This document shows positions 49,353 through 57,399 of a stretch of DNA of 57,452 nt, one piece after another. Position numbers and translations under genes: made by a program. The notes below the pieces were generated by a model. That model was given only the letters and a program-made list of their open reading frames with translations, was not told where the DNA came from and did not search any database. Source of the DNA: an uncultured Lachnospiraceae bacterium. Its GTDB lineage: Bacteria > Bacillota > Clostridia > Lachnospirales > Lachnospiraceae. Every line of letters starts with the position of its first letter. The stretch's first letter is position 1. The stretch is from the NCBI GenBank assembly GCA_900554415.1, contig USGU01000016.1:1-57452 (forward strand). Reading direction: 5' to 3'.

Positions 49353-50363
49353 ATGAAAAGAGTGTTATTTATTTATAATCCCAATGCCGGAAAAGGTTTA
49401 TTAAAACCAAAATTATCAGATATTCTTGATATCATAGTAAAGTCTGGATATGACGTGGTGGTTTATCCGACTCAGAGTTATAAAGATGCCTATCATAAAG
49501 TGGCTACATTTACCGAAGCGTATGAACGTGTTATCTGCAGTGGCGGAGATGGCACACTGGATGAAGTGGTAACAGGAATGATGGAGAGAGAAAACAAGAT
49601 TCCGATTGGCTACATTCCAACTGGAACAACCAATGATTTTGCTAACAGTCTTCATATTCCGAAAGATTTGCTGGAAGCAGCAAGCACTGCAGCAACCGGA
49701 GCAGTATTTCCTTGTGATGTAGGACGTTTTAATGACGATATTTTTGTGTATGTGGCTGCGTTTGGACTTTTTACGGATGTATCTTATGAGACAAAACAGG
49801 AAGTGAAAAATGTACTTGGACATCTGGCATATGTACTGGAGGGTGTAACACGTATTTTTGATATTCCTTCTTATAACATTCGTGTGATTCATGATGGAGA
49901 TGTAATAGAGGATGAGTTTATTTACGGTATGGTGACGAATTCACGTTCCGTAGGAGGCTTCCGCAATATGATTGGACAGGATGTAGCATTTGATGACGGT
50001 GAATTTGAAGTGACATTGATTAAAACTCCGAAGAATCTAATTGCCCTGCAGGAAATCATTGCCGCACTTTTGCTTAACCAGTTTGATACAAAATATATGT
50101 ATTCTTTCCGCACAAAGAAAATCACCTTTGAGTCCGAAGAGAGCATACCGTGGACGTTAGATGGGGAGTTTGGCGGTGAAAATGACCACGTATATATTAA
50201 AAACTGTAAGCAGGAACTGGATATTGTTGTTCCGGAAAAATATCTGGACAGTATTTCAGAACAAAGAATCGAAGAACAGAAAAAGAACGGAAAAAGACAT
50301 CTGGCATTTGAAAAATTCGTGGATGATATGATGAAAGAGAAGGACAAAAGAGAAAATAAATAA
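49353..50363 (+). CDS. Diacylglycerol/lipid kinase family protein (YegS/DagK-like)
   Basis: Likely phosphorylates a lipid such as diacylglycerol. It is 336 residues. The N-terminus LFIYNPNAGKGLLKPKL, then the nucleotide motif CSGGDGTLDEVVTGMM (GGDGT) and GYIPTGTTNDFANSLHIPKD, define the family. The C-terminal part shows WTLDGEFGGENDHVYIKNCK. The final ~35 residues are strongly charged. It is upstream of a tRNA gene with its own promoter. Confidence 0.9.
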   Translation: MKRVLFIYNPNAGKGLLKPKLSDILDIIVKSGYDVVVYPTQSYKDAYHKVATFTEAYERVICSGGDGTLDEVVTGMMERENKIPIGYIPTGTTNDFANSLHIPKDLLEAASTAATGAVFPCDVGRFNDDIFVYVAAFGLFTDVSYETKQEVKNVLGHLAYVLEGVTRIFDIPSYNIRVIHDGDVIEDEFIYGMVTNSRSVGGFRNMIGQDVAFDDGEFEVTLIKTPKNLIALQEIIAALLLNQFDTKYMYSFRTKKITFESEESIPWTLDGEFGGENDHVYIKNCKQELDIVVPEKYLDSISEQRIEEQKKNGKRHLAFEKFVDDMMKEKDKRENK

Positions 50364-50371
50364 AAAAAGGC

Positions 50372-50400
50372 TTGTATATTATTTTCAAATAAGGTATACT
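50372..50400 (+). promoter_or_regulatory. Promoter of tRNA-Glu
   Basis: TTGTAT 50372-50377, 17-base spacer, TATACT 50395-50400, ending 25 bases before the tRNA. Confidence 0.75.
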
Positions 50401-50425
50401 AGGCAAGTGAGGTAATTACTCATCT

Positions 50426-50497
50426 GGCCCCCTGGTCAAGCGGTCAAGACGCGACCCTCTCACGGTCGAATCAGGGGTTCGATTCCCCTGGGGGTCA
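50426..50497 (+). tRNA. tRNA-Glu (anticodon CTC)
   Basis: A 72-base cloverleaf: acceptor GGCCCCC with GGGGGTC (one G-T pair) and discriminator A at 50497. The anticodon arm CGACC-CTCTCAC-GGTCG places CTC at the anticodon (GAG codon), and the T-arm is CAGGGGTTCGATTCCCCTG. No CCA is encoded. fba starts 48 bases later with no terminator between. Confidence 0.95.
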
Positions 50498-50545
50498 GCC
50501 TGTTAAATCAAATATCACATAGCATTGATAGTGGAGGAAGCGTGT

Positions 50546-51412
50546 ATGTTAGTATCAGCAAAAGAAATGTTACAGAAAGCAAAAGCTGGACACTACGCAA
50601 TAGGTCATTTCAACATTAACAATCTGGAGTGGACAAAATCAATCTTACTTGCGGCAGAAGAAACCAGATCACCTGTTATTCTCGGAGTGTCTGAAGGCGC
50701 AGGAAAGTATATGACCGGATATAAAACTGTCGTTGGAATGGTAAATGGTATGCTGGAGGAACTTAACATAACAGTTCCGGTAGCGCTTCATCTTGACCAT
50801 GGAAGTTATGAAGGATGTTTGAAATGTATCGAAGCAGGATTTTCATCAGTCATGTTTGATGGTTCACATTATCCGATTGAAGAGAATGTGGCAAAGACAA
50901 AAGAGTTAGTGAAAATCTGCGCAGAAAAAGGAATTTCTCTTGAAGCAGAAGTTGGTGCCATCGGTGGAGAAGAAGATGGTGTTATCGGCATGGGTGAATG
51001 TGCTGACCCGAAGGAATGCAAGATGATTGCAGACCTTGGTGTAGACTTCCTGGCAGCAGGAATTGGTAATATCCATGGAAAGTACCCTGCAAACTGGAAA
51101 GGGCTTAGTTTTGAAACTCTGGATGCTGTTCAGCAGTTGACCGGAGACTTGCCACTTGTACTTCACGGAGGAACAGGAATTCCGGAAGATATGATTAAAA
51201 AAGCAATCAGTCTTGGTGTTTCCAAGATTAATGTAAATACAGAATGCCAGCTGGCATTCGCAGATGCAACACGTAAATATATCGAAGCTGGAAAAGACCT
51301 TGAAGGCAAGGGCTTTGACCCACGTAAGTTATTAAAACCAGGTAGCGAAGCGATTATTGCGATTGTAAAAGAGAAGATGGAACTGTTTGGTTCTGTTGGA
51401 AAAGCCGAATAA
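50546..51412 (+). CDS. fba: Class II fructose-bisphosphate aldolase
   Basis: Zinc-dependent cleavage of fructose 1,6-bisphosphate in glycolysis. The start ATG at 50546 (MLVSAKEMLQKAKAGHYAIG) follows GGAGGAAG, giving 288 residues. HYAIGHFNINNLEWTKSI opens the barrel; VALHLDHGSYEGCLKCIEAG holds the catalytic Asp and zinc His; EAEVGAIGGEEDGV the Glu; NIHGKYP and LVLHGGTGIPEDMIKKAI the remaining zinc and phosphate ligands; SKINVNTECQLAFADA follows. Related tagatose aldolases share these motifs, but FBA is most likely for a stand-alone gene. Confidence 0.92.
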   Translation: MLVSAKEMLQKAKAGHYAIGHFNINNLEWTKSILLAAEETRSPVILGVSEGAGKYMTGYKTVVGMVNGMLEELNITVPVALHLDHGSYEGCLKCIEAGFSSVMFDGSHYPIEENVAKTKELVKICAEKGISLEAEVGAIGGEEDGVIGMGECADPKECKMIADLGVDFLAAGIGNIHGKYPANWKGLSFETLDAVQQLTGDLPLVLHGGTGIPEDMIKKAISLGVSKINVNTECQLAFADATRKYIEAGKDLEGKGFDPRKLLKPGSEAIIAIVKEKMELFGSVGKAE

Positions 51413-51440
51413 TTGTTCGTTACATATGAAGCGACAACCG

Positions 51441-51473
51441 AAGGAGTTTTGCACTTAAGCAAGACTCCTTTTT
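51441..51473 (+). terminator. Terminator-like hairpin between fba and glnN
   Basis: AAGGAGTTTTGC 51441-51452 pairs with GCAAGACTCCTT 51459-51470 (12 pairs, one T-G), then TTTTT. It ends only 30 bases before the glnN start codon, with no clear promoter in between, so it may act as an attenuator. Confidence 0.85.
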
Positions 51474-51502
51474 AGTAATTTTTGCAGCGAAAGGATAAAA
51501 GA

Positions 51503-53626
51503 ATGAGTGAAGTAATTAAGGTGATGGATATTTTTGGCGAGAACGTATTTAACGATGCGGTCATGCAGGAAAGACTTCCACGAAAAACTTACAGAGAATT
51601 AAAGAACACGATTGAAGCAGGTACAGAGCTTCAGTCCACAACTGCAGATGTGATTGCACATGAGATGAAGGAGTGGGCAATTGAAAAGGGAGCAACCCAC
51701 TATTCACATTGGTTCCAGCCTCTTACAGGAGCAACTGCAGAAAAACACGATGCGTTTATTTCTGCACCAAAGTCAAATGGTAAAGTTCTGATGGAATTCT
51801 CCGGAAAGGAACTGATTAAAGGGGAACCAGATGCATCTTCCTTCCCATCAGGAGGACTTCGTTCGACTTTCGAGGCAAGAGGGTATACAACATGGGATTG
51901 TACTTCTCCGGCATTTATCAAAAAGAGTGCAGATGGAACAACAGCGATTTTATATATTCCGACAGCATTCTGTTCTTATACAGGAGAAGCACTGGATCAG
52001 AAGACACCACTGCTCCGCTCTATGGAAGCGATTGACAAACAGTCTGTACGATTGATTCGTTTGTTTGGAAATACAACTTCTACCAAGGTTACACCATCGG
52101 TTGGTATTGAACAGGAATATTTTCTGGTAGACAGAGACAAATATCTGAAACGAAAAGATTTGGTATTTACAGGACGTACGTTGTTCGGGGCAATGCCTCC
52201 AAAAGGGCAGGAACTGGATGACCACTATTTTGGAGCTATTCGTGAACGTATTGCTGAATTTATGCAGGATGTGAACGAAGAACTCTGGAAACTTGGTGTT
52301 TCTGCAAAGACACAGCACAATGAGGTCGCACCGGGACAGCATGAACTGGCTCCGATTTACAGCATGTGCAACGTGGCAGTAGACCACAATCAGCTTGTGA
52401 TGGAGACTTTGAAAAAGGTGGCATATCAGCATAATTTACACTGTCTTCTTCATGAAAAGCCATTTGAAGGTGTAAATGGTTCTGGTAAGCACAATAACTG
52501 GTCTTTGGTAACCGATGACGGAATCAATTTACTTGACCCGGGTAAGAAGCCACATGAAAATATGCAGTTCTTACTGGTACTTACCTGTATCTTAAAGGCA
52601 GTAGATGAACATGCAGCATTGTTAAGAGAATCGGCTGCCGATGCGGGAAATGACCACCGTCTTGGTGCGAATGAAGCACCACCGGCAATTATTTCTGCAT
52701 ATCTGGGTGACCAGTTGGAAGATGTACTTGCGCAGATGATTAAGACAGGTGAGGCAGAACGAAGCCTGAAGGGCGGAAAGCTTCATACAGGAGTCAGTAC
52801 ATTGACTGATTTCGCAAAGGACGCCACAGACAGAAACCGTACCTCACCATTTGCATTTACCGGAAATAAATTCGAGTTCCGTATGGTCGGCTCCAGAGAT
52901 TCGGTTGCCTCTCCAAACGTAGTGCTTAATACCATTGTTGCAGAAGCATTTTCTGAAGCATGCGACTATCTGGAAAAAGCAGAAAATTTTGATGTGGCAG
53001 TACATGAACTGATTAGTAAATATGCAACAGAACACCAGAGAATCGTGTTCAATGGCAACGGCTATTCCGAGGAATGGGTAAAAGAAGCAGAACGCAGAGG
53101 ACTTCCCAATATTACCAGTATGGTGGAAAGTATTGAGTACTTAACCACAGAAGATACTGTAAATATGTTTGAAAAATTCGATGTATTCAGCAGAGCAGAG
53201 CTGGAATCACGTGCAGAAATTAAATATGAAACATATGCGAAGGTTATTAATATCGAATCACGTTCTATGATAGATATTGCAAGCAAGCATATTATTCCGG
53301 CAGTGATTAAATATATTACGGCACTTGCAACTTCCATCAATCAGGTGCGTCAGGCAAGCAGTGCGGTAACGGTGGAAGTTCAGGAAGAACTTCTTACAAA
53401 ATCATCTGAGCTTCTGACAGAGACAAGAAATGCACTTAAGAAACTGGAAGAGGTAACGGCTCAGGTAGAACAAGTACAGCCGATCCGTGATAAAGCATTT
53501 TTCTTCAGGGAACAGATTGTTCCGGCTATGGAAGCACTGCGTAAACCAGTAGATGAACTGGAAATGATTGTAGATAAGAATATGTGGCCGATGCCTTCAT
53601 ATGGTGACTTATTATTTGAAGTATAA
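51503..53626 (+). CDS. glnN: Glutamine synthetase type III
   Basis: ATP-dependent ammonia assimilation to glutamine. The start ATG at 51503 (MSEVIKVMDIFGENVFNDAV) follows AAAGGATAAAAG and gives 707 residues, the long GSIII size. Landmarks are WFQPLTGATAEKHDAFISAP, TPSVGIEQEYFLVDRDKYLK (GSIII-specific), HNEVAPGQHELAPIYSMCN, GSGKHNNWSLVTDDGINLLD and NRTSPFAFTGNKFEFRMVGS. The C-terminal ~150 residues form a helical domain special to type III. Type III enzymes occur in Bacteroidetes, Lachnospiraceae and relatives. Confidence 0.95.
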   Translation: MSEVIKVMDIFGENVFNDAVMQERLPRKTYRELKNTIEAGTELQSTTADVIAHEMKEWAIEKGATHYSHWFQPLTGATAEKHDAFISAPKSNGKVLMEFSGKELIKGEPDASSFPSGGLRSTFEARGYTTWDCTSPAFIKKSADGTTAILYIPTAFCSYTGEALDQKTPLLRSMEAIDKQSVRLIRLFGNTTSTKVTPSVGIEQEYFLVDRDKYLKRKDLVFTGRTLFGAMPPKGQELDDHYFGAIRERIAEFMQDVNEELWKLGVSAKTQHNEVAPGQHELAPIYSMCNVAVDHNQLVMETLKKVAYQHNLHCLLHEKPFEGVNGSGKHNNWSLVTDDGINLLDPGKKPHENMQFLLVLTCILKAVDEHAALLRESAADAGNDHRLGANEAPPAIISAYLGDQLEDVLAQMIKTGEAERSLKGGKLHTGVSTLTDFAKDATDRNRTSPFAFTGNKFEFRMVGSRDSVASPNVVLNTIVAEAFSEACDYLEKAENFDVAVHELISKYATEHQRIVFNGNGYSEEWVKEAERRGLPNITSMVESIEYLTTEDTVNMFEKFDVFSRAELESRAEIKYETYAKVINIESRSMIDIASKHIIPAVIKYITALATSINQVRQASSAVTVEVQEELLTKSSELLTETRNALKKLEEVTAQVEQVQPIRDKAFFFREQIVPAMEALRKPVDELEMIVDKNMWPMPSYGDLLFEV

Positions 53627-53662
53627 AAACAGAACATAAAGCTGTAGACGGGAGGAGACAGA

Positions 53663-54118
53663 TTGAATAAAACAGAATTTTTACAACAACTGAGAGAAGC
53701 GCTTACGACAGATTTGTCCTCTCGTGCAGTAGAGGAAAATATCAGATATTACAGTCAGTATATCAGTGATGAAGAACGGAAGGGCAGAACAGAAGAAGAG
53801 ATATTAAATGAGCTTGGAGACCCTTGGCTAATTGCAAAGACGATTATCGATACAGGTGTATCGGAAGAGGCAAATGAATATAGTTCATACGGTTCTTCGG
53901 AGAACAGTGATTATCAGGGGTATGGCAGACAGTCAGACTATGATGGAATGAAAGTGTATCATGTGGATACATGGTGGAAGAAAGCTCTGATTATTGTGGG
54001 AGTAATTGTAGTCATCGGACTGATTCTGTCGCTGATTACAGGAGTGGTCAGTCTGCTTGCACCGGTTCTTGTACCAATCCTGATTATCGCAATTATCATA
54101 AATTTATTAAAACGCTAA
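53663..54118 (+). CDS. HAAS/DUF1700-domain membrane protein
   Basis: A 151-residue protein starting with TTG after GGGAGGAG. Residues ~1-60 (MNKTEFLQQLREALTTDLSS, YYSQYISDEERKGRTEEEIL and NELGDPWLIAKTII) match the HAAS/DUF1700 helical signalling domain. A Ser/Tyr-rich linker (~70-105) leads to a long hydrophobic region at ~108-148 that could form one hairpin of two membrane helices. Such proteins are often paired with PadR-type regulators, but none is adjacent here. Its function is unknown. Confidence 0.78.
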   Translation: MNKTEFLQQLREALTTDLSSRAVEENIRYYSQYISDEERKGRTEEEILNELGDPWLIAKTIIDTGVSEEANEYSSYGSSENSDYQGYGRQSDYDGMKVYHVDTWWKKALIIVGVIVVIGLILSLITGVVSLLAPVLVPILIIAIIINLLKR

Positions 54119-54120
54119 AG

Positions 54121-54164
54121 AAAAGGCATTTCTTTCCTTATATGAAAGGGGAGAAATGCCTTTT
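54121..54164 (+). terminator. Terminator after the HAAS-domain gene
   Basis: AAAAGGCATTTCT 54121-54133 pairs with AGAAATGCCTTTT 54152-54164 around an ~18-base loop. T-run is short but the stem is long; it may work in both directions. Confidence 0.75.
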
Positions 54165-54215
54165 ATAGTTTATACGCGTCAACGCAGTCTTTAATCCGTT
54201 GTTTTGTATAAAAGT

Positions 54216-54246
54216 AAATGACCGATAGGGGAGCTATCGGTCATTT
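54216..54246 (+). other. 13-pair perfect hairpin in the 321-base gap before the Asn/Lys-rich gene
   Basis: AAATGACCGATAG 54216-54228 pairs exactly with CTATCGGTCATTT 54234-54246 around GGGAG. No T-run follows. The rest of the gap 54165-54439 is AT-rich with a TATAAT at 54305-54310 (possible -10) and no other gene that I can see. Confidence 0.65.
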
Positions 54247-54439
54247 GAGGGGAGTATAAATAATTAATAAGGGGTTGTAGAAATTAACTTTCCACAAACA
54301 TAAGTATAATATACTAACTATGAAAAAGCAAGATAAAAATAAAAAAATAATGAACATCTAAAGAATTTCTTAATGTCAGGATAAAACTTGAAAAGCGAGC
54401 AATACTATGGTTGTACAAATGTGATAGGAGGAAATTCAA

Positions 54440-54652
54440 ATGGCAAAGAATTACAATGATGCTGATTCAAACAGCACAAACAAAAACAGCACAAACAGTA
54501 CAAACAAAAATGGAATGAACAAGAACGCTTCTAATAAGAATGCGTATAACAGTTCTAACAAGAATGCATCAAATAAAAATGCAGCAAATAAGAATGGGGC
54601 ATATCAGAGCAAGAACACAACTTCAAGCTATGATGAAACAGACAAGTATTAG
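54440..54652 (+). CDS. Asn/Lys/Ser-rich low-complexity small protein
   Basis: A 70-residue protein with an excellent GGAGGAAATTCAA site before ATG. About a third of residues are Asn, arranged in an N-K-N-A/S pattern: NKNASNKNAYNSSNKNASNK, with YN at both ends and a DETDKY tail. No hydrophobic core, so it is probably disordered. It could be a spore-associated protein similar in composition to the gamma-type small acid-soluble proteins, but there is no sequence motif I can rely on. It is monocistronic: a hairpin terminator follows. Confidence 0.6.
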   Translation: MAKNYNDADSNSTNKNSTNSTNKNGMNKNASNKNAYNSSNKNASNKNAANKNGAYQSKNTTSSYDETDKY

Positions 54653-54663
54653 GAAAAGCAGAC

Positions 54664-54696
54664 AAAAGGGCGGTATCAGGAAAGGTACCGCCTTTT
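54664..54696 (+). terminator. Terminator after the Asn/Lys-rich gene
   Basis: AAAAGGGCGGTA 54664-54675 pairs with TACCGCCTTTT 54686-54696, with one bulged G; the 3' arm itself ends in TTTT. Confidence 0.75.
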
Positions 54697-54827
54697 CGTT
54701 GCCGTGTGCCTGGCAAAGACGGACGATATTTTCCGATGTAAGTATTTTTTATATAGGGGTATCAGTGCTTGACAAATACGCAGATAACCACGTAATATAA
54801 ATGGAGAGTAGAAAGTGGAGGAAACCA

Positions 54828-55976
54828 ATGGAAAAACTGGAATTAATTGCGCCTTGTCATTTCGGATTAGAGTCAGTTCTGAAAAGAGAAGTGCTGGATT
54901 TAGGATATGAGATATCTTCGGTAGAAGATGGAAGAGTCAGTTTCTGGGGAGATGCACAGGCAATTTGTGATGCCAATGTATTTCTCAGGACAGCAGAAAG
55001 AATATTGTTGAAAGTGGGAGCTTTTAAAGCAGAGACATTTGAAGAACTGTTTGATAAGACGAAAGCGATTCCATGGGAAAATTACATACCAAAAGATGGG
55101 AAATTCTGGGTAACGAAAGCGGCTTCTGTAAAGAGTAAGCTGTTCAGTCCTTCCGATATCCAGTCCATTATGAAGAAAGCCATGGTGGAACGGTTAAAAC
55201 AGAAATATCACGTAGAATGGTTCGCAGAAGATGGAGCATCCTATCCGGTACGTGTATTTTTAATGAAGGATATTGTGACAATCGGAATTGATACTTCAGG
55301 GACTTCCCTTCATAAGAGAGGCTATCGCCAGATGACGGTAAAAGCGCCAATTACAGAGACATTGGCAGCCTCACTTATTATGCTTACACCGTGGAAAAAG
55401 GACCGTATTTTAGTTGACCCATTCTGCGGAAGCGGAACATTTCCAATCGAAGCAGCAATGATGGCGGCAAATATTGCACCGGGCATGGATCGGTCTTTTA
55501 CAGCGGAAGACTGGGACAATCTGATTCCGAAAAAGGCATGGTATGATGCCATGGATGAGGCACATGATTTGGTAAATGCAGATATCGAAGTGGATATTCA
55601 GGGCTATGATTTGAACCCGGAGGCAGTGAAAGCTGCAAGGCAGAATGCGAAAGACGCAGGCGTGGACCATTTAATTCATTTTCAGGAGCGTGCGGTCAAA
55701 GATTTGCGGCATCCGAAAAAATATGGTTTTATTATCACGAATCCGCCATACGGAGAGCGACTGGAAGAAAAGAAAGACCTTCCTGCATTATATAAAGAGT
55801 TTGGAGAAAGTTTCAAGCGCTTGGATACCTGGTCGGCTTACATGATTACCAGCTATGAAGAAGCAGAGAAATATTTTGGCAGAAAAGCGGATAAGAACCG
55901 TAAGATTTACAATGGAATGTTGAAAACCTATTTTTATCAGTTCCAGGGTCCAAAACCTCCAAGAAGAGAAAAATAA
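54828..55976 (+). CDS. THUMP-domain RNA methyltransferase (RlmL N-terminal-like)
   Basis: Methylates guanine N2 in 23S rRNA in its best known relatives. The start ATG at 54828 (MEKLELIAPCHFGLESVLKR) follows GTGGAGGAAA, giving 382 residues. N-terminal ferredoxin-like and THUMP region ~1-160; SAM-binding Rossmann fold ~165-380 with DPFCGSGTFPIEAAMMAANI and the catalytic NPPYGERL at ~312. This stand-alone form is common in Firmicutes, while E. coli fuses two methyltransferases. The exact target nucleotide cannot be inferred from sequence alone. Confidence 0.9.
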   Translation: MEKLELIAPCHFGLESVLKREVLDLGYEISSVEDGRVSFWGDAQAICDANVFLRTAERILLKVGAFKAETFEELFDKTKAIPWENYIPKDGKFWVTKAASVKSKLFSPSDIQSIMKKAMVERLKQKYHVEWFAEDGASYPVRVFLMKDIVTIGIDTSGTSLHKRGYRQMTVKAPITETLAASLIMLTPWKKDRILVDPFCGSGTFPIEAAMMAANIAPGMDRSFTAEDWDNLIPKKAWYDAMDEAHDLVNADIEVDIQGYDLNPEAVKAARQNAKDAGVDHLIHFQERAVKDLRHPKKYGFIITNPPYGERLEEKKDLPALYKEFGESFKRLDTWSAYMITSYEEAEKYFGRKADKNRKIYNGMLKTYFYQFQGPKPPRREK

Positions 55977-56023
55977 AAGATTCGTATACATGCAAATAAA
56001 GAAAATAAGAAGGAAGCAACAAT

Positions 56024-56635
56024 ATGAAAATCATTTTTGCCACAGGCAATCAGAATAAAATGAAAGAAATCCGTATGATTTTACAGGATTTAGGAATGGA
56101 AATCCTATCTATGAAAGAGGCAGGCGTTTCCATAGATATCGAAGAAAATGGAGCAACTTTCGAGGAAAATGCCATGATTAAGGCATCGGCTATTGCGGAG
56201 CTTCCAGAAGTAAAGGCGATGAATGCCATCGTTCTGGCGGATGATTCTGGTCTGGAAATTGACCATCTGAATAAAGAGCCGGGAATTCGTTCCGCACGTT
56301 ATGCTGGAACAGATACTTCTTATTTAATTAAGAATAATCTGTTGCTTTCCAGAATGAAAGGTGTGCCGGATGAAGAAAGAACAGCACGGTTTGTCTGCGC
56401 CATAGCAGCCGTATTTCCGGATGGGGAGAAGGAAGTAGTCCGTGGAACCATGGAAGGTCGGGTGGCTTATGAAATCGCCGGAGCAAATGGATTTGGCTAT
56501 GATCCAATTTTCTATTTGCCAGAGTATGGATGTACATCGGCAGAACTCAGCCCGGAAAAGAAGAATGAACTCAGTCATCGTGGACAGGGACTTCGGATGA
56601 TGCGCAAGATTATGGAGAAGAAACTGCAGCAGTAG
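56024..56635 (+). CDS. rdgB: XTP/dITP diphosphatase (RdgB/HAM1)
   Basis: House-cleaning pyrophosphatase that removes deaminated purine nucleotides. It has 203 residues. IIFATGNQNKMKEIRMILQD (T/S-x-N-x-x-K), VLADDSGLEIDHLNKEPGIR (metal-binding Asp) and SARYAG are the core signatures, and GANGFGYDPIFYLPEYG the later one. AAGAAGGAAGC precedes the ATG. It is 47 bases after the methyltransferase and probably in an operon with it and the following phosphoesterase. Confidence 0.95.
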   Translation: MKIIFATGNQNKMKEIRMILQDLGMEILSMKEAGVSIDIEENGATFEENAMIKASAIAELPEVKAMNAIVLADDSGLEIDHLNKEPGIRSARYAGTDTSYLIKNNLLLSRMKGVPDEERTARFVCAIAAVFPDGEKEVVRGTMEGRVAYEIAGANGFGYDPIFYLPEYGCTSAELSPEKKNELSHRGQGLRMMRKIMEKKLQQ

Positions 56636-56691
56636 TGGAGAGCGAAGGCTGCAAATATAAAATTCATGATGATAGAATAAGGGAAAAGAAG

Positions 56692-57174
56692 ATGAGAATT
56701 TTAATTGTAAGCGATACCCATGGAAGACATGATAAATTTGATAAAGCGCTTGAAAAAGCAGGGAAGATTGACCTTGTGATTCATCTTGGAGATATTCAGG
56801 ATGAGGAGGACTATATGGAAAATGCAAGCGGCTGTCCGGTGTGTATGGTTGCGGGAAACAATGACTATTTCTCAGACCTTCCTTATGAAAGAACAGAAGT
56901 AATTGGCGGTAAGAAAATGTTTTTGACACATGGACATTCCTACGCAGTGCACAGCGGACTTCGCAGGCTTGCTGAAGAAGGAAAAAGACATCAGGCGGAA
57001 GTGGTACTGTTTGGACACACCCATGTGCCATGTGTGGAGGAGCAGGAGGGCATCCTGTTTGTAAATCCTGGAAGCCTCACCTATCCACGACAGGAAGGAC
57101 ATAAACCAAGCTACGCAATTATGGAAATCAGTGATTCAGGAGAAATCCGTGTTAATATAGAATATTTGATGTAA
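56692..57174 (+). CDS. YfcE-type metallophosphoesterase
   Basis: Calcineurin-like phosphodiesterase with a two-metal site. The start ATG at 56692 (MRILIVSDTHGRHDKFDKAL) gives 160 residues; an in-frame GTG at 56635 overlapping the rdgB stop would add 19 unconserved residues. Metal motifs are SDTHG at 7-11, LGDIQD, AGNNDYF, LTHGHSYAV and FGHTHVP. This YfcE/MJ0936 family commonly sits next to rdgB in Clostridia. The natural substrate is unknown. Confidence 0.92.
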   Translation: MRILIVSDTHGRHDKFDKALEKAGKIDLVIHLGDIQDEEDYMENASGCPVCMVAGNNDYFSDLPYERTEVIGGKKMFLTHGHSYAVHSGLRRLAEEGKRHQAEVVLFGHTHVPCVEEQEGILFVNPGSLTYPRQEGHKPSYAIMEISDSGEIRVNIEYLM

Positions 57175-57192
57175 ATGTATTAGAAATAATTG

Positions 57193-57232
57193 CGTCAAAA
57201 AATTGCTTTTTAATTGTATCAAAAAAATTGTG
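57193..57232 (+). repeat. Three short direct repeats upstream of the tRNA promoter
   Basis: Variants of AATTG-N-N-TCAAAAAA occur three times (near 57193, 57214 and 57228) just before the TTGACA box. AT-rich and possibly an UP element. Confidence 0.35.
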
Positions 57233-57251
57233 TCAAAAAAATAAAAAATTG

Positions 57252-57280
57252 TTGACATTTGATTCCGAAAGTAATATAAT
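57252..57280 (+). promoter_or_regulatory. Promoter of the tRNA-Pro/tRNA-Gly cluster
   Basis: TTGACA 57252-57257 and TATAAT 57275-57280, both perfect consensus, 17-base spacer. A TCTTACG/CGTAAGA inverted repeat follows at the start of the transcript. Confidence 0.92.
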
Positions 57281-57317
57281 AATCATTGTCTTACGGAGAG
57301 CGTAAGACAAATGAAAA

Positions 57318-57392
57318 CGGGGTGTGGCTCAGCTTGGCTAGAGCGCCTGGTTTGGGACCAGGAGGTCGCAGGTTCGAATCCTGTCACCCCGA
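57318..57392 (+). tRNA. tRNA-Pro (anticodon TGG)
   Basis: Acceptor CGGGGTG with CACCCCG and discriminator A at 57392; anticodon arm CCTGG-TTTGGGA-CCAGG gives TGG (reads CCA and relatives); T-arm CAGGTTCGAATCCTG. No encoded CCA. 75 bases. Confidence 0.95.
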
Positions 57393-57399
57393 TCATCCT

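Noticed and set aside
54440..54652. CRISPR-like or satellite repeat array
   Set aside because: The repeats are codon-level, irregular in spacing and in frame with a well-initiated ORF; no spacers.
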